Below are positions 55,641-63,895 of a DNA stretch of 64,000 nt, one piece after another. The notes under the pieces are model-generated. The model saw only the letters and a program-made list of their open reading frames with translations, ran no database searches and was not told the DNA's origin. The stretch spans positions 1,705,791-1,769,790 of the forward strand of contig NZ_JH994111.1 in NCBI RefSeq assembly GCF_000316195.1, given 5' to 3'. Made by a program: the position numbers and the translations under genes. The DNA comes from Brachyspira hampsonii 30446 (lineage in GTDB: Bacteria > Spirochaetota > Brachyspiria > Brachyspirales > Brachyspiraceae). Numbering within the stretch: position 1 is the first letter of the stretch; every line of letters begins with the position of its first letter.

Positions 55641-57800
55641 ATGAAAAAAGTATTTATTATATTATTCTTGTTTAATATTCTTTTGTATTCTAAGACTTTA
55701 GATGAATCGTTGTTTTCCGCTGTAGAAAATAATAATATAAAAAAAGTTAAATCATATTTAGAGCAAGGTGCAAACTGTAATGCATTAGATTCTTATGATA
55801 GAACAGCTTTAATAAATGCTTCTGTAAGAGGATATGATGATATAGCAAAATTACTTATAGAAGAAGGTACTGATGTCAATATTAAAGATAATGCAGGTGC
55901 TACAGCATTAATGTATACTGCTAGAAATACAAATTATGAAATGGTTGAATTTTTATTAAAAAATGGTGCTGATGTAAATATTAGAGATACATCAGGAGAA
56001 ACTGCATTATATTATAGTATTGAGCATAATAGTAGCGGACAAGAAAATGAAACAGAAAATGCTATAAAAATACTTAATTTATTAATAAAGTACGGTGCTG
56101 ATGTAAATACCAAAAACGATGAAGGAGCATCTCTTCTTGATGCATCCTATAGGATTTCAGAATCTTTTGATAAAAATAAAGAAATGTTTAAAATATTAGT
56201 TGAAAATGGTTTTGATTTAGAGTCAAGAATAAAGACGGGTAGTTCTGATTATGATTATACTCCTTTAATGATTGCTGTTTATAAAGAAGACTATGATATG
56301 GTTAAATATTTGCTTGATAAAGGTGCCAATCCTAATACAGCAAATAATGAAAACAAAACCGCTTTAATGATTGCTAATGATGATGGAAAATTTGATATTT
56401 CAAAATTACTTATACAACAAGGTGCAAATATAAACACACAAGATGAACACGGTCTTACAGCATTAATGAACGCTGCTATGATAGGAGACTATGAAATGGT
56501 TAAATTTTTATTAGAAAATGGTGCCAATATAAATACTAAAGACAATGATGGAAACACTGTATTATATTATAATATTCGCTATGATCATTACGAAAAAGAA
56601 GAAATGCTAGAAAATGCTAAAAAAATATTTAATTTATTAATAAAATACGGTGCTGATGTAAATACTAAAGACAATGATGGAGCATCACTTCTTGATAAAT
56701 CTTATAGACCTTCAACAGCATTGGCACAAAATAGAGAAATGTTTAAAGTATTAGTAGAAAATGGTTTTGACTTAGAATCAAGAATAAAGGCTGGGGAGCA
56801 TTATCCTCCTGATTATGATTATACTCCTTTAATGATAGCAGCTTTAAGAAATGACTATGATATGGTTAAATTTTTAGTTGAAAAAGGTGCTGATGTAAAT
56901 GCCAAAACACATTCTGAATATAGCTCAGTAGTAACTCCCCTATTACTCTCATTAGATTATGAACATATTGAATCTAGATATGATGAAAATTCATCTGTTG
57001 CAGAATTTTTAATAAATAATGGTGCTGATATAAATGTAAAAAATAATCATGGAGAGACACCTTTAATGTATGCTTCCAAACTTCATAATATAAAAGTGGT
57101 AGAACTTCTAATACAAAAAGGTGCTGATATAAATGCTTTCAATAATTATGGAAATACAGCCTTAATATATGGTGTAAATAATTTAGAAACAGTAAAATTA
57201 TTAGTGGAAAATGGTGCAGATGTAAACTTTTATAAAGGAGGAAGTACTGCTTTAATATCAGCATGTGACTATAGTCCTGAAAGAAATATAGATGTAATAA
57301 AATATTTAGTTTCAAAAAAAGCCAATATAAATGCACAAGATAATGAAGGAGACACAGCTTTAAATAAAACTCTTGATACTTCAGATGAAGGCAGTATTGA
57401 CATACTAGACTTTGAAATAGCTAATTTTTTAATAGATCAAGGTGCTGATGTAAACATAAAGAATAAACGAGAATATACTCCTTTGATATATCTTGGTATG
57501 GGTGAAGGTAATTTTAATAATAAAAGTTTTCAGGAATATCGTATAAAATTAGCTCAAGTTTTATTAGAAAAAGGTGCAGATATTAATGCTCAAGATTATA
57601 ATGGATACACTTCTTTAATTTGGGCTTGTGCATCATCAGGATCAAGGTTTGCTGAACCATATGTTAAATTTCTAGTAGAAAAAGGAGCTGATGTAAATAT
57701 AGAAGATGACCATGGAGATACTGCTTTAGATATGGCAGAGAATCTTAAACTTAGAAAAATTGCAGGTATTCTAAAAAAAGCTCAAAGAAATAGAAACTAA
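55641..57800 (+). CDS. Large secreted ankyrin-repeat protein
   Basis: 719 residues with a signal peptide (K-K-V-F-I-I-L-F-L-F-N-I-L-L-Y-S) and about 19 ankyrin repeats across the full length. Two long, nearly duplicate blocks begin at E-G-A-S-L-L-D (56121) and D-G-A-S-L-L-D (56676), 185 codons apart, each with insert E-N-G-F-D-L-E-S-R-I-K. GGAGG precedes the ATG. A periplasmic or surface protein-binding scaffold; the target is unknown. Confidence 0.9.
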   Translation: MKKVFIILFLFNILLYSKTLDESLFSAVENNNIKKVKSYLEQGANCNALDSYDRTALINASVRGYDDIAKLLIEEGTDVNIKDNAGATALMYTARNTNYEMVEFLLKNGADVNIRDTSGETALYYSIEHNSSGQENETENAIKILNLLIKYGADVNTKNDEGASLLDASYRISESFDKNKEMFKILVENGFDLESRIKTGSSDYDYTPLMIAVYKEDYDMVKYLLDKGANPNTANNENKTALMIANDDGKFDISKLLIQQGANINTQDEHGLTALMNAAMIGDYEMVKFLLENGANINTKDNDGNTVLYYNIRYDHYEKEEMLENAKKIFNLLIKYGADVNTKDNDGASLLDKSYRPSTALAQNREMFKVLVENGFDLESRIKAGEHYPPDYDYTPLMIAALRNDYDMVKFLVEKGADVNAKTHSEYSSVVTPLLLSLDYEHIESRYDENSSVAEFLINNGADINVKNNHGETPLMYASKLHNIKVVELLIQKGADINAFNNYGNTALIYGVNNLETVKLLVENGADVNFYKGGSTALISACDYSPERNIDVIKYLVSKKANINAQDNEGDTALNKTLDTSDEGSIDILDFEIANFLIDQGADVNIKNKREYTPLIYLGMGEGNFNNKSFQEYRIKLAQVLLEKGADINAQDYNGYTSLIWACASSGSRFAEPYVKFLVEKGADVNIEDDHGDTALDMAENLKLRKIAGILKKAQRNRN

Positions 57801-57851
57801 ATTTTGATGATTAAACTTGTAACTTTATGGTTAATTTAGTATAATAAAGTT

Positions 57852-58020
57852 ATGAGAAATATTAATGTTTTAAATGACTATTTTATACGCTATTTATTTT
57901 TGCATGCAGTTAATTAAAATATAGATTTAAATTTCATTAATTTTGCAGTATTTAGATGTTTAAACTTTGAAACTTTTGAGAAAATAGAAATAATTAATTC
58001 TTTGCCAAATGCGGACAGAT
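57852..58020 (+). pseudogene. Remnant of a second Rpn nuclease gene
   Basis: From ATG 57852 the frame gives M-R-N-I-N-V-L-N-D-Y-F-I-R-Y-L-F, then a stop, then N-F-I-N-F-A-V-F-R-C-L-N-F-E-T-F-E-K-I-E-I-I-N-S-L. This aligns with the start of the intact Rpn gene (L-N-D-L-F-V-R-Y-L, N-I-V-N-A-V-L-N-D-V-G-F-E, L-E-I-I-N-P). Only the N-terminal quarter is left. The rest of the gap to 58237 is AT-rich and has no credible gene. Confidence 0.7.
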
Positions 58021-58237
58021 GTCGCAGTCGCCTTAACATATCAGCAAACTATGATGAAAAAGAATAAATAGCACAAAAGATATAAAAGCAACAACATAAA
58101 CAGGTATAACCATCTTAATAGAAATAAAATCTATAGAAAGTGAAGAGATATAATAAATATTCTTGAAAAATAGTATATTGTATAAAAAATTTAATCTATT
58201 TTTGAAAAAGTTTATCACTAAAAATACTACAAAATTA

Positions 58238-58597
58238 TTATTTTTTAGTATACTTTATTATCTTTCCATTACCAGATGCTTCGCAAGAGGAAGAATCATT
58301 AAAAGTTAAATTTATGCTTCCTATTCCAGATCCTATAAACCCCACACTAAATAATTCTCTTTCATCATTGCCGTCCCAACCGAGAACCAAAGTTCTTGCT
58401 CCAATTTCATCAGAATAAACTTCTCCATTAGAAGTTACTACAAAAGTTTTAAAATCAGCATTAAGATCACTAGTTTCCCAAGTACCAACTAATTCTGAAA
58501 GTTTAAAAGTTTTAGGATTTTGATTAGCATTGCAGCTGACAAAAATCAAAGAAACTGAAAATAATAATACAATTAAATTTTTTCTTGATTTAAACAT
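58238..58597 (-). CDS. Small lipoprotein of unknown function
   Basis: 119 residues. The lipobox I-F-V-S-C22 follows a basic start and hydrophobic stretch. The rest is a compact beta-rich sequence with G-T-W-E-T-S-D, resembling small lipocalin-like or DUF lipoproteins, ending K-I-I-K-Y-T-K-K. TGGAG precedes the ATG. No partner gene. It is likely tethered to a cell envelope membrane. Confidence 0.75.
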   Translation of the reverse strand: MFKSRKNLIVLLFSVSLIFVSCNANQNPKTFKLSELVGTWETSDLNADFKTFVVTSNGEVYSDEIGARTLVLGWDGNDERELFSVGFIGSGIGSINLTFNDSSSCEASGNGKIIKYTKK

Positions 58598-58768
58598 AAA
58601 ATCTCCATTTTTTAATAAATATATTTTATTAGTTTAATATAATACAATATTTATTTCAAATAAAAAATATTATTATTGTTTTTTAATAATCTTGATCCAT
58701 CATTAAAGCATCTTGCATGTAAATCTATAATAGCAAATATTATTTAAATATAAGAGTAATTTAATATA

Positions 58769-58795
58769 TTGACTTTTTTTATATTTTTATATAAT
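58769..58795 (+). promoter_or_regulatory. Promoter with a possible leaderless start
   Basis: TTGACT (58769-58774) and TATAAT (58790-58795) are 15 bases apart. The -10 ends eight bases before the ATG at 58804 and there is no Shine-Dalgarno, so transcription would begin at or next to the start codon. Confidence 0.55.
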
Positions 58796-58803
58796 CTACT
58801 TCA

Positions 58804-59349
58804 ATGATTAAATACTATATTTTTTTAACAATAATGATAGCAGTAAATACACTATACCCTATAGTTATAGTAGAAGAAAAAGTGAATAAGAAAAGCATGT
58901 ATCTATGGCAGAATTTAGAGTATACTCTAATATATACAGGAGATGCAGATAAATTTAAAGCAGAGGGTATAAATACAAATGCCATAAGCGATTTTGAAGT
59001 TCTTAATGAAAGAGTGGAAATAGAAACTATACATAAAGATAATGAAATCCCAACTATGAATTATAAAATAATATACACTATGAAGCCTTTAAGAAATGGA
59101 AAATTGAAAATACCTGAGTTGGAAGCTAGATATTATAATGTAGAAAGAGGAAATAGTTTAGTACCTAAAGAGCAGATGATAAATGAATATAATATAAGAG
59201 TATTCAGTTCATGGTTCTTATTAATAATGATAGGACAATGGGTTGTAATAATTCTTATAGCACTTTTAATTTATAAGTTTATAAGAGATCAGTATAAATT
59301 AAATAAAAAAAACTTTGAAAATAAAAAAAATCATAATCAAAATATATAA
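58804..59349 (+). CDS. BatD-like membrane protein
   Basis: 181 residues. A signal-like start (I-K-Y-Y-I-F-L-T-I-M-I-A-V) is followed by a beta-sandwich region and one C-terminal membrane segment (L-L-I-M-I-G-Q-W-V-V-I-I-L-I-A-L-L-I-Y). This layout and its position before a MoxR gene resemble the end of BatD/aerotolerance proteins, but it is much shorter. The link is by context and topology. It is 21 bases before moxR. Confidence 0.6.
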   Translation: MIKYYIFLTIMIAVNTLYPIVIVEEKVNKKSMYLWQNLEYTLIYTGDADKFKAEGINTNAISDFEVLNERVEIETIHKDNEIPTMNYKIIYTMKPLRNGKLKIPELEARYYNVERGNSLVPKEQMINEYNIRVFSSWFLLIMIGQWVVIILIALLIYKFIRDQYKLNKKNFENKKNHNQNI

Positions 59350-59370
59350 TAGAACTATGAGGGATAATAT

Positions 59371-60408
59371 ATGACAGATAATTTAAATAACAGCGAAAAT
59401 GGTATAAGTAATGAAGTAGCTAATGCCAGCAGGGATTTACAGGCCATATCGGAAGCCTCTAAAATGGCCCTTGATGTAGTAAATGCTATAAAAAATGAAA
59501 TAAAAAAAGTAATAATCGGTCAGGAAAACATGCTCGATAAACTTCTATTAGGAATTATATGCGATGGGCATGTATTATTAGAAGGAGTACCCGGACTTGC
59601 AAAAACATTAACTGTAAAATCATTGGCAAGTACAATAGATGCAAGCTATAAAAGAATACAGTTTACACCGGATTTGCTTCCTGCAGATATAGTAGGTACT
59701 GAAATTTATGATATAAAAAATTCAGTATTTCTTCCTAAACAAGGACCTATATTTTCTAATATAATATTAGCAGATGAAATAAACCGTTCGCCTGCTAAAG
59801 TACAGTCAGCACTTTTAGAGGCTATGGGAGAACATCAGGTTACTATAGGAGATAAAACATATAAACTTCCTGATGTATTTTTGGTATTGGCAACTCAGAA
59901 CCCTATAGAACAGGAGGGAACATATCCTCTTCCTGAAGCTCAGGTTGACAGATTTATGCTTAAAGTCATAGTAAAATACCCTACTAAAAGCGAAGAAAAA
60001 ACCATAATAAAAAACATGTCATCTTCCAAACCTGCAGAATTAAAGCCTATAACAACTATAGAAACTATAGAAAAATTAAGAAAATTAGCCAATCAAATTC
60101 ATATAGAAGAAAGGCTGATTGATTATATAGTGAACATTATAGATGCGACAAGAAATCCTAAAGATTATAAACTTCAAAGCGAATACATAGAATACGGAGC
60201 TTCACCAAGAGCAGGAATATATTTGACTAAAGCGGCAAAAGCAAATGCTATGATGCAGGGCAGAGGATTTGTAATGCCTGAAGATATAAGAGCTGTTGCC
60301 TATGAGATATTAAGACACAGAATAAGCGTAAGCTATGAGGCACAGGCTGAAAATGTAACAAGCGATATGATAATAGAAAGCCTGCTTGCCAATATAAATG
60401 TACCTTAA
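59371..60408 (+). CDS. MoxR-type AAA+ ATPase
   Basis: 345 residues with the MoxR Walker A E-G-V-P-G-L-A-K-T (71-79), Walker B I-L-A-D-E-I-N-R, sensor I A-T-Q-N-P-I-E-Q-E-G, and A-Q-V-D-R-F. MoxR ATPases act as chaperones that insert metals or activate VWA proteins. Usual partners (DUF58, BatA, BatB) are absent here; the gene is followed only by a tandem duplication of its own 3' end. GAGGGA precedes the ATG. Confidence 0.92.
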   Translation: MTDNLNNSENGISNEVANASRDLQAISEASKMALDVVNAIKNEIKKVIIGQENMLDKLLLGIICDGHVLLEGVPGLAKTLTVKSLASTIDASYKRIQFTPDLLPADIVGTEIYDIKNSVFLPKQGPIFSNIILADEINRSPAKVQSALLEAMGEHQVTIGDKTYKLPDVFLVLATQNPIEQEGTYPLPEAQVDRFMLKVIVKYPTKSEEKTIIKNMSSSKPAELKPITTIETIEKLRKLANQIHIEERLIDYIVNIIDATRNPKDYKLQSEYIEYGASPRAGIYLTKAAKANAMMQGRGFVMPEDIRAVAYEILRHRISVSYEAQAENVTSDMIIESLLANINVP

Positions 60409-60857
60409 AATATTAGTTTATAAAAATGAGTGATTATTAAAGCCTGATTATTAAGTTAATCTGGCTTTTTTATTGTATATGATTAATATAATATAAAAAT
60501 TGTGAGCGTCTGCTAAGTTTACTTTGCAGACATTTTCAGCGAACAATTTTTATTAGCAATAATAGAAAGCCTGCTTGCAAATATAAATGTCCCTTAAAAT
60601 ATTAGTTTATAAAGAATGATTGATTATTAAAGCCTGATTATTAACTTAATCCGGCTTTTTTTATTGATATGATTAATTGTAATGATAAAAATTGTGAGCG
60701 TCTGCTAAGTTTACTTTGCAGACATTTTCAGCGAACAATTTTTATTAGCAATAATAAAAAGCCTGCTTGCAAATATAAATGTACCTTAAAATATTAATTT
60801 ATAAAAAAATGATTGATTGTTAAAAAGCCTGATTATTAAGTTAATCGGGCTTTTTTA
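60372..60857 (+). repeat. Tandem ~190-bp duplication of the moxR 3' end
   Basis: A block starting AATAGAAAGCCTGCTTGC recurs at 60372, 60561 and 60753 (as AATAAAAAGCC). Each copy holds the last moxR codons (E-S-L-L-A-N-I-N-V-P-stop; the third has K for E), then a hairpin AAGCCTGATTATTAA with GGCTTTTTT. The first two copies also contain a near-identical 57-base block (60495-60551 and 60687-60743) with AAAAATTGT/ACAATTTTT and GTCTGC/GCAGAC stems. No ORF of its own. This occupies the whole gap to 60872. Confidence 0.85.
60441..60472 (+). terminator. Terminator of moxR (first copy)
   Basis: AGCC-TGATTA / TTAATC-TGGCT stem followed by six T. Further copies at 60631-60662 and 60826-60856; the last also reads as a terminator for the minus-strand nuclease gene. 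Confidence 0.75.
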
Positions 60858-60872
60858 TTATAAAAATCTTTA

Positions 60873-61487
60873 TTAAATAATAATTTCATTATTGTAAGTT
60901 ATATCATGCTTTATAATATCTAGAGCATCAAAATTAAATGGATAGATTTTTAAAAGTACATTATTAATTATTCTATTTTGTTTAAATAATCTTCTTAGAT
61001 TTGTATTGTCTTTTATCTTATTTGTACTGTTATCTTGTTTTAAATTATTATTAGAATTAATATTATTTTTATATACTAGATAAAACTTTATATTTTCTAT
61101 ATCATTAGAATAGGCTAAAAAAATAGACCTTATTCTTAAATATGCACCTAAAAACTGTTTATGAAGTTCTTTTAAATCTTCATCATGAATATCATTTTTT
61201 AATTCTATTATATGCAAATCAAACTTACCATTTTTATTTTTATTTATAATCACTGCATCAGCACATTTATTCATTCTTAAATGATTAAATTTTTTATTAC
61301 CTTCTATATCCGAACTGCAAATAGATTTAGAGCTTAATTTTATACGGCATTCCATTTCTGATTTTTCATCTTTTATAGTAAAAATATCTTCTATCACATC
61401 AATTTTGCACATATTATTATCAAATAAATATCTTTGATTATCTATAAAAGCTGTATTATAAAGTTTATCAAAATCGTCCATAATCAT
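60873..61487 (-). CDS. Probable PD-(D/E)XK nuclease paired with an ATPase
   Basis: 204 residues, not recognised as a named family. A restriction-nuclease-like core is visible: D77 in C-A-D-A-V-I, then beta-strand F-D-L-H-I-I-E95-L-K97-N. A long basic tail rich in asparagine and lysine follows. Its ATG overlaps the stop of the ATPase by one base, so both are coupled. D...E-x-K spacing and context are the sole basis for a nuclease call; it could instead be a binding partner. There is no signal peptide. Confidence 0.55.
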   Translation of the reverse strand: MIMDDFDKLYNTAFIDNQRYLFDNNMCKIDVIEDIFTIKDEKSEMECRIKLSSKSICSSDIEGNKKFNHLRMNKCADAVIINKNKNGKFDLHIIELKNDIHDEDLKELHKQFLGAYLRIRSIFLAYSNDIENIKFYLVYKNNINSNNNLKQDNSTNKIKDNTNLRRLFKQNRIINNVLLKIYPFNFDALDIIKHDITYNNEIII

Positions 61488-62860
61488 TAATCTTCATTTA
61501 TTGCATCATATTCTAAAGAAGCATTATTTATATATTTATGAAATGTTTCTATATAAAATCCTGTTTCTCTGTCGCCTTTCAATTCCTTTATAGTTGTAAT
61601 ATCATTATCATCAGTATCAAATTGATATATCCTAATTTTGCCTATATCTATAGTGTCATCTTCTGTATATGAATACTCTTTTAATATTTGATTTTTTTTA
61701 TTATCATCTTTCATACTATGAAGAACTGCCATATTATTTATATGTTCCAATATTGTGTCGCTATGAGTGGATATGATGACATTTCTTTTTTTATTAACTA
61801 AGTTTATTAATACACGAGCTAATTGTTTCTGCAATTTTAAATGCAATGATAATTCAGGCTCCTCAATAAATAAATCACCAAATATATTGTAATATTTCAA
61901 AAATAAATATAATGGTGCTACTTCTGTAATAACAGCAGAACATAAATGCATAGGCACTTTCAAATCGCTATTACTAGGCTGATAATACATAGCATTTGTT
62001 TCTTTATTGATATTAATTTTGCCTTTTAATATATTGTTTTCAAGTATTTCTATTATATCTTTAAAGTCTTCGTTTTCCTCATAATTATAAGATAAATCTA
62101 TTAAACTATTAATAAAATCTATAATAGGTTTCTGAAATAGAGTTTTTTCTTTTTTCTCTCCAATGCTGAATTGCTGCATATTTGATATTTTTGATAATTC
62201 TTTATAAGTTAATAAAAAACCAGTTCTTGATGTTGGTAAAAATTTTAATGCAAAAGAAGAAGAATTATTTTCTAATATATTAGAAAATATATTTCTCATT
62301 ATAAAAATATGATCAATACTATCATCATTCTCTATTTCTGATATAGAAAAAGAATGTAATTTACGAATAAATAGAGATTTTTTAGTAATAAAAATATTAA
62401 ATAAATAATTTGAATAATCAAAATATATACTTTCTAAATTTATTACATGCTCATTATCATTAAAAATAAATTTTAAAATTTCTGTTTTATATTTATCTAA
62501 TAATTTATTTGAAATATTATAGAATATATTAAGTTCATTTTTTGATAGTAAATGATTATTTTCAGTATCTGAAAAAATCTTAAATATATCTTTACCACGA
62601 TTTATATTCTTATTAATTAAGATATACTTTTCTATTATATCATGCATTTCTCTATATTCTTCCAAGCTGTAAATGAATTCTTTATCTTGAAACATAATAT
62701 CTGCAATATCTTTACTATATTTCATCAATCCGTATATCAATGTCATCAAATAGCTTTTTCCGCTGTTATTATCACCTACAAAAAGTATAAAATTAGAAAG
62801 TTCTATTTCTGCCTCTTTTATCTTACCGAAATTTTTAATTATTAGCTTGGAATATGACAT
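61487..62860 (-). CDS. AAA (ABC/OLD-like) ATPase
   Basis: Start at ATG 62860, preceded by AAAAGG; a longer frame from 62947 is less likely. The 457-residue ATPase has Walker A G-D-N-N-S-G-K-S at 29-36, then a long helical insert in place of the coiled coil, Walker B L-F-I-E-E-P-E-L-S-L-H and the H-loop I-I-S-T-H-S-D. This is the SMC/OLD-like form common in phage-defence pairs. No TOPRIM domain is present, so any nuclease is the separate downstream protein. Single-base overlap with it. Confidence 0.85.
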   Translation of the reverse strand: MSYSKLIIKNFGKIKEAEIELSNFILFVGDNNSGKSYLMTLIYGLMKYSKDIADIMFQDKEFIYSLEEYREMHDIIEKYILINKNINRGKDIFKIFSDTENNHLLSKNELNIFYNISNKLLDKYKTEILKFIFNDNEHVINLESIYFDYSNYLFNIFITKKSLFIRKLHSFSISEIENDDSIDHIFIMRNIFSNILENNSSSFALKFLPTSRTGFLLTYKELSKISNMQQFSIGEKKEKTLFQKPIIDFINSLIDLSYNYEENEDFKDIIEILENNILKGKININKETNAMYYQPSNSDLKVPMHLCSAVITEVAPLYLFLKYYNIFGDLFIEEPELSLHLKLQKQLARVLINLVNKKRNVIISTHSDTILEHINNMAVLHSMKDDNKKNQILKEYSYTEDDTIDIGKIRIYQFDTDDNDITTIKELKGDRETGFYIETFHKYINNASLEYDAINED

Positions 62861-63044
62861 TTTCAAAATACCTTTTTTAATTTGTATTATTTTATAACAG
62901 AATTTTATCTTTAACAAGTATTTTAGTATCAAAACAGCATTAAACAACTTAACATAATATTTTTTATATAAATTCTATAAAGCAATTTTTGTAATTACCG
63001 AATATATAGTATCAATAAATTTATAAAATTAGGGAGTGTATTAT

Positions 63045-63839
63045 ATGGTACGTTCTTTATGGACAGCAGCAAGCGGTATGAACGGTATGCAATTTAAAAC
63101 TGACACTATCGCAAATAACCTTGCCAATGTTAACACTATAGGATATAAAAAAGTAAGAGCTGATTTTGAAGATTTAATATATCAAAACTTAAAAATACAA
63201 GGCACACCAGCTACAGAAGATACAGTAAGACCTGTAGGGCTTCAAACAGGTTTGGGAGTAAAAAGTGCTTCTACACAAAAAATGTTTGATCAAGGTTCTT
63301 TACAGGCAACAGGAAATAAACTTGATTTGGCATTGGAAGGAGAAGGTTTCTTTCAAGTATTAATGCCGGACGGAAGCGTTTCATATACTAGAGACGGATC
63401 TTTCAAAATTGATGCTAATGGTCAAATGGTTACTTCAAACGGATACAGACTAGTTCCAGAAATAGTATTCCCAGAAAACTTTTTGGTAGAGCAAATATCT
63501 ATATCAAGAGAAGGTGTTGTATCTGTAAAAATAGGCGATGAAAATGATCCTGTAGAAATAGGACAAATCACACTTCATAGATTTATCAATCAGCCAGGAC
63601 TTCTTTCTATAGGCGATAACTTATATAAAGAAACCATAGCAAGCGGACCTGCTTTTGAAGGTGAGCCCGGTGCTAACGGATTTCCTAGAATACATCAAGG
63701 CTTCGTAGAAATGTCTAATGTTAAAGTTGTTGATGAAATGGTTGATATGATAGTAGCACAAAGAGCTTATGAGATGAACTCTAAAGCAGTACAAACTAGC
63801 GATAATTTGCTTGCTACTGTTGTAAACTTAAAAAGATAA
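63045..63839 (+). CDS. flgG: Flagellar basal-body rod protein FlgG
   Basis: The start is ATG 63045 after AGGGAG; a GTG three codons up is less suitable. The 264-residue distal rod protein starts M-V-R-S-L-W-T-A-A-S-G-M and ends with M-V-D-M-I-V-A-Q-R-A-Y-E-M-N-S-K, both classic flagellar axial motifs. It has N-N-L-A-N-V-N-T-I-G-Y-K-K near residue 25. The flagella of spirochaetes are periplasmic. It is a single gene here; flgF or flgH/I are not in view. Confidence 0.96.
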   Translation: MVRSLWTAASGMNGMQFKTDTIANNLANVNTIGYKKVRADFEDLIYQNLKIQGTPATEDTVRPVGLQTGLGVKSASTQKMFDQGSLQATGNKLDLALEGEGFFQVLMPDGSVSYTRDGSFKIDANGQMVTSNGYRLVPEIVFPENFLVEQISISREGVVSVKIGDENDPVEIGQITLHRFINQPGLLSIGDNLYKETIASGPAFEGEPGANGFPRIHQGFVEMSNVKVVDEMVDMIVAQRAYEMNSKAVQTSDNLLATVVNLKR

Positions 63840-63870
63840 TTAAAATAATATAACATAACTAGTAATATAT

Positions 63871-63895
63871 AAGAGGCTTTAAAAGGCCTCTTTTC
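63871..63895. terminator. Terminator after flgG
   Basis: AGAGGC and GCCTCT around TTTAAAAG, with T run. It overlaps the stop region of the minus-strand gene that follows, so it may serve both. Confidence 0.75.

Noticed and set aside
58033-58218. 61-codon minus-strand ORF with hydrophobic residues
   Set aside because: Weak evidence: no ribosome site or known motif, and the AT-rich background makes hydrophobic frames common.
60372-60857. CRISPR or phage attachment repeat
   Set aside because: The units are about 190 bases and contain the moxR stop and terminator; there are no spacers and no integrase.
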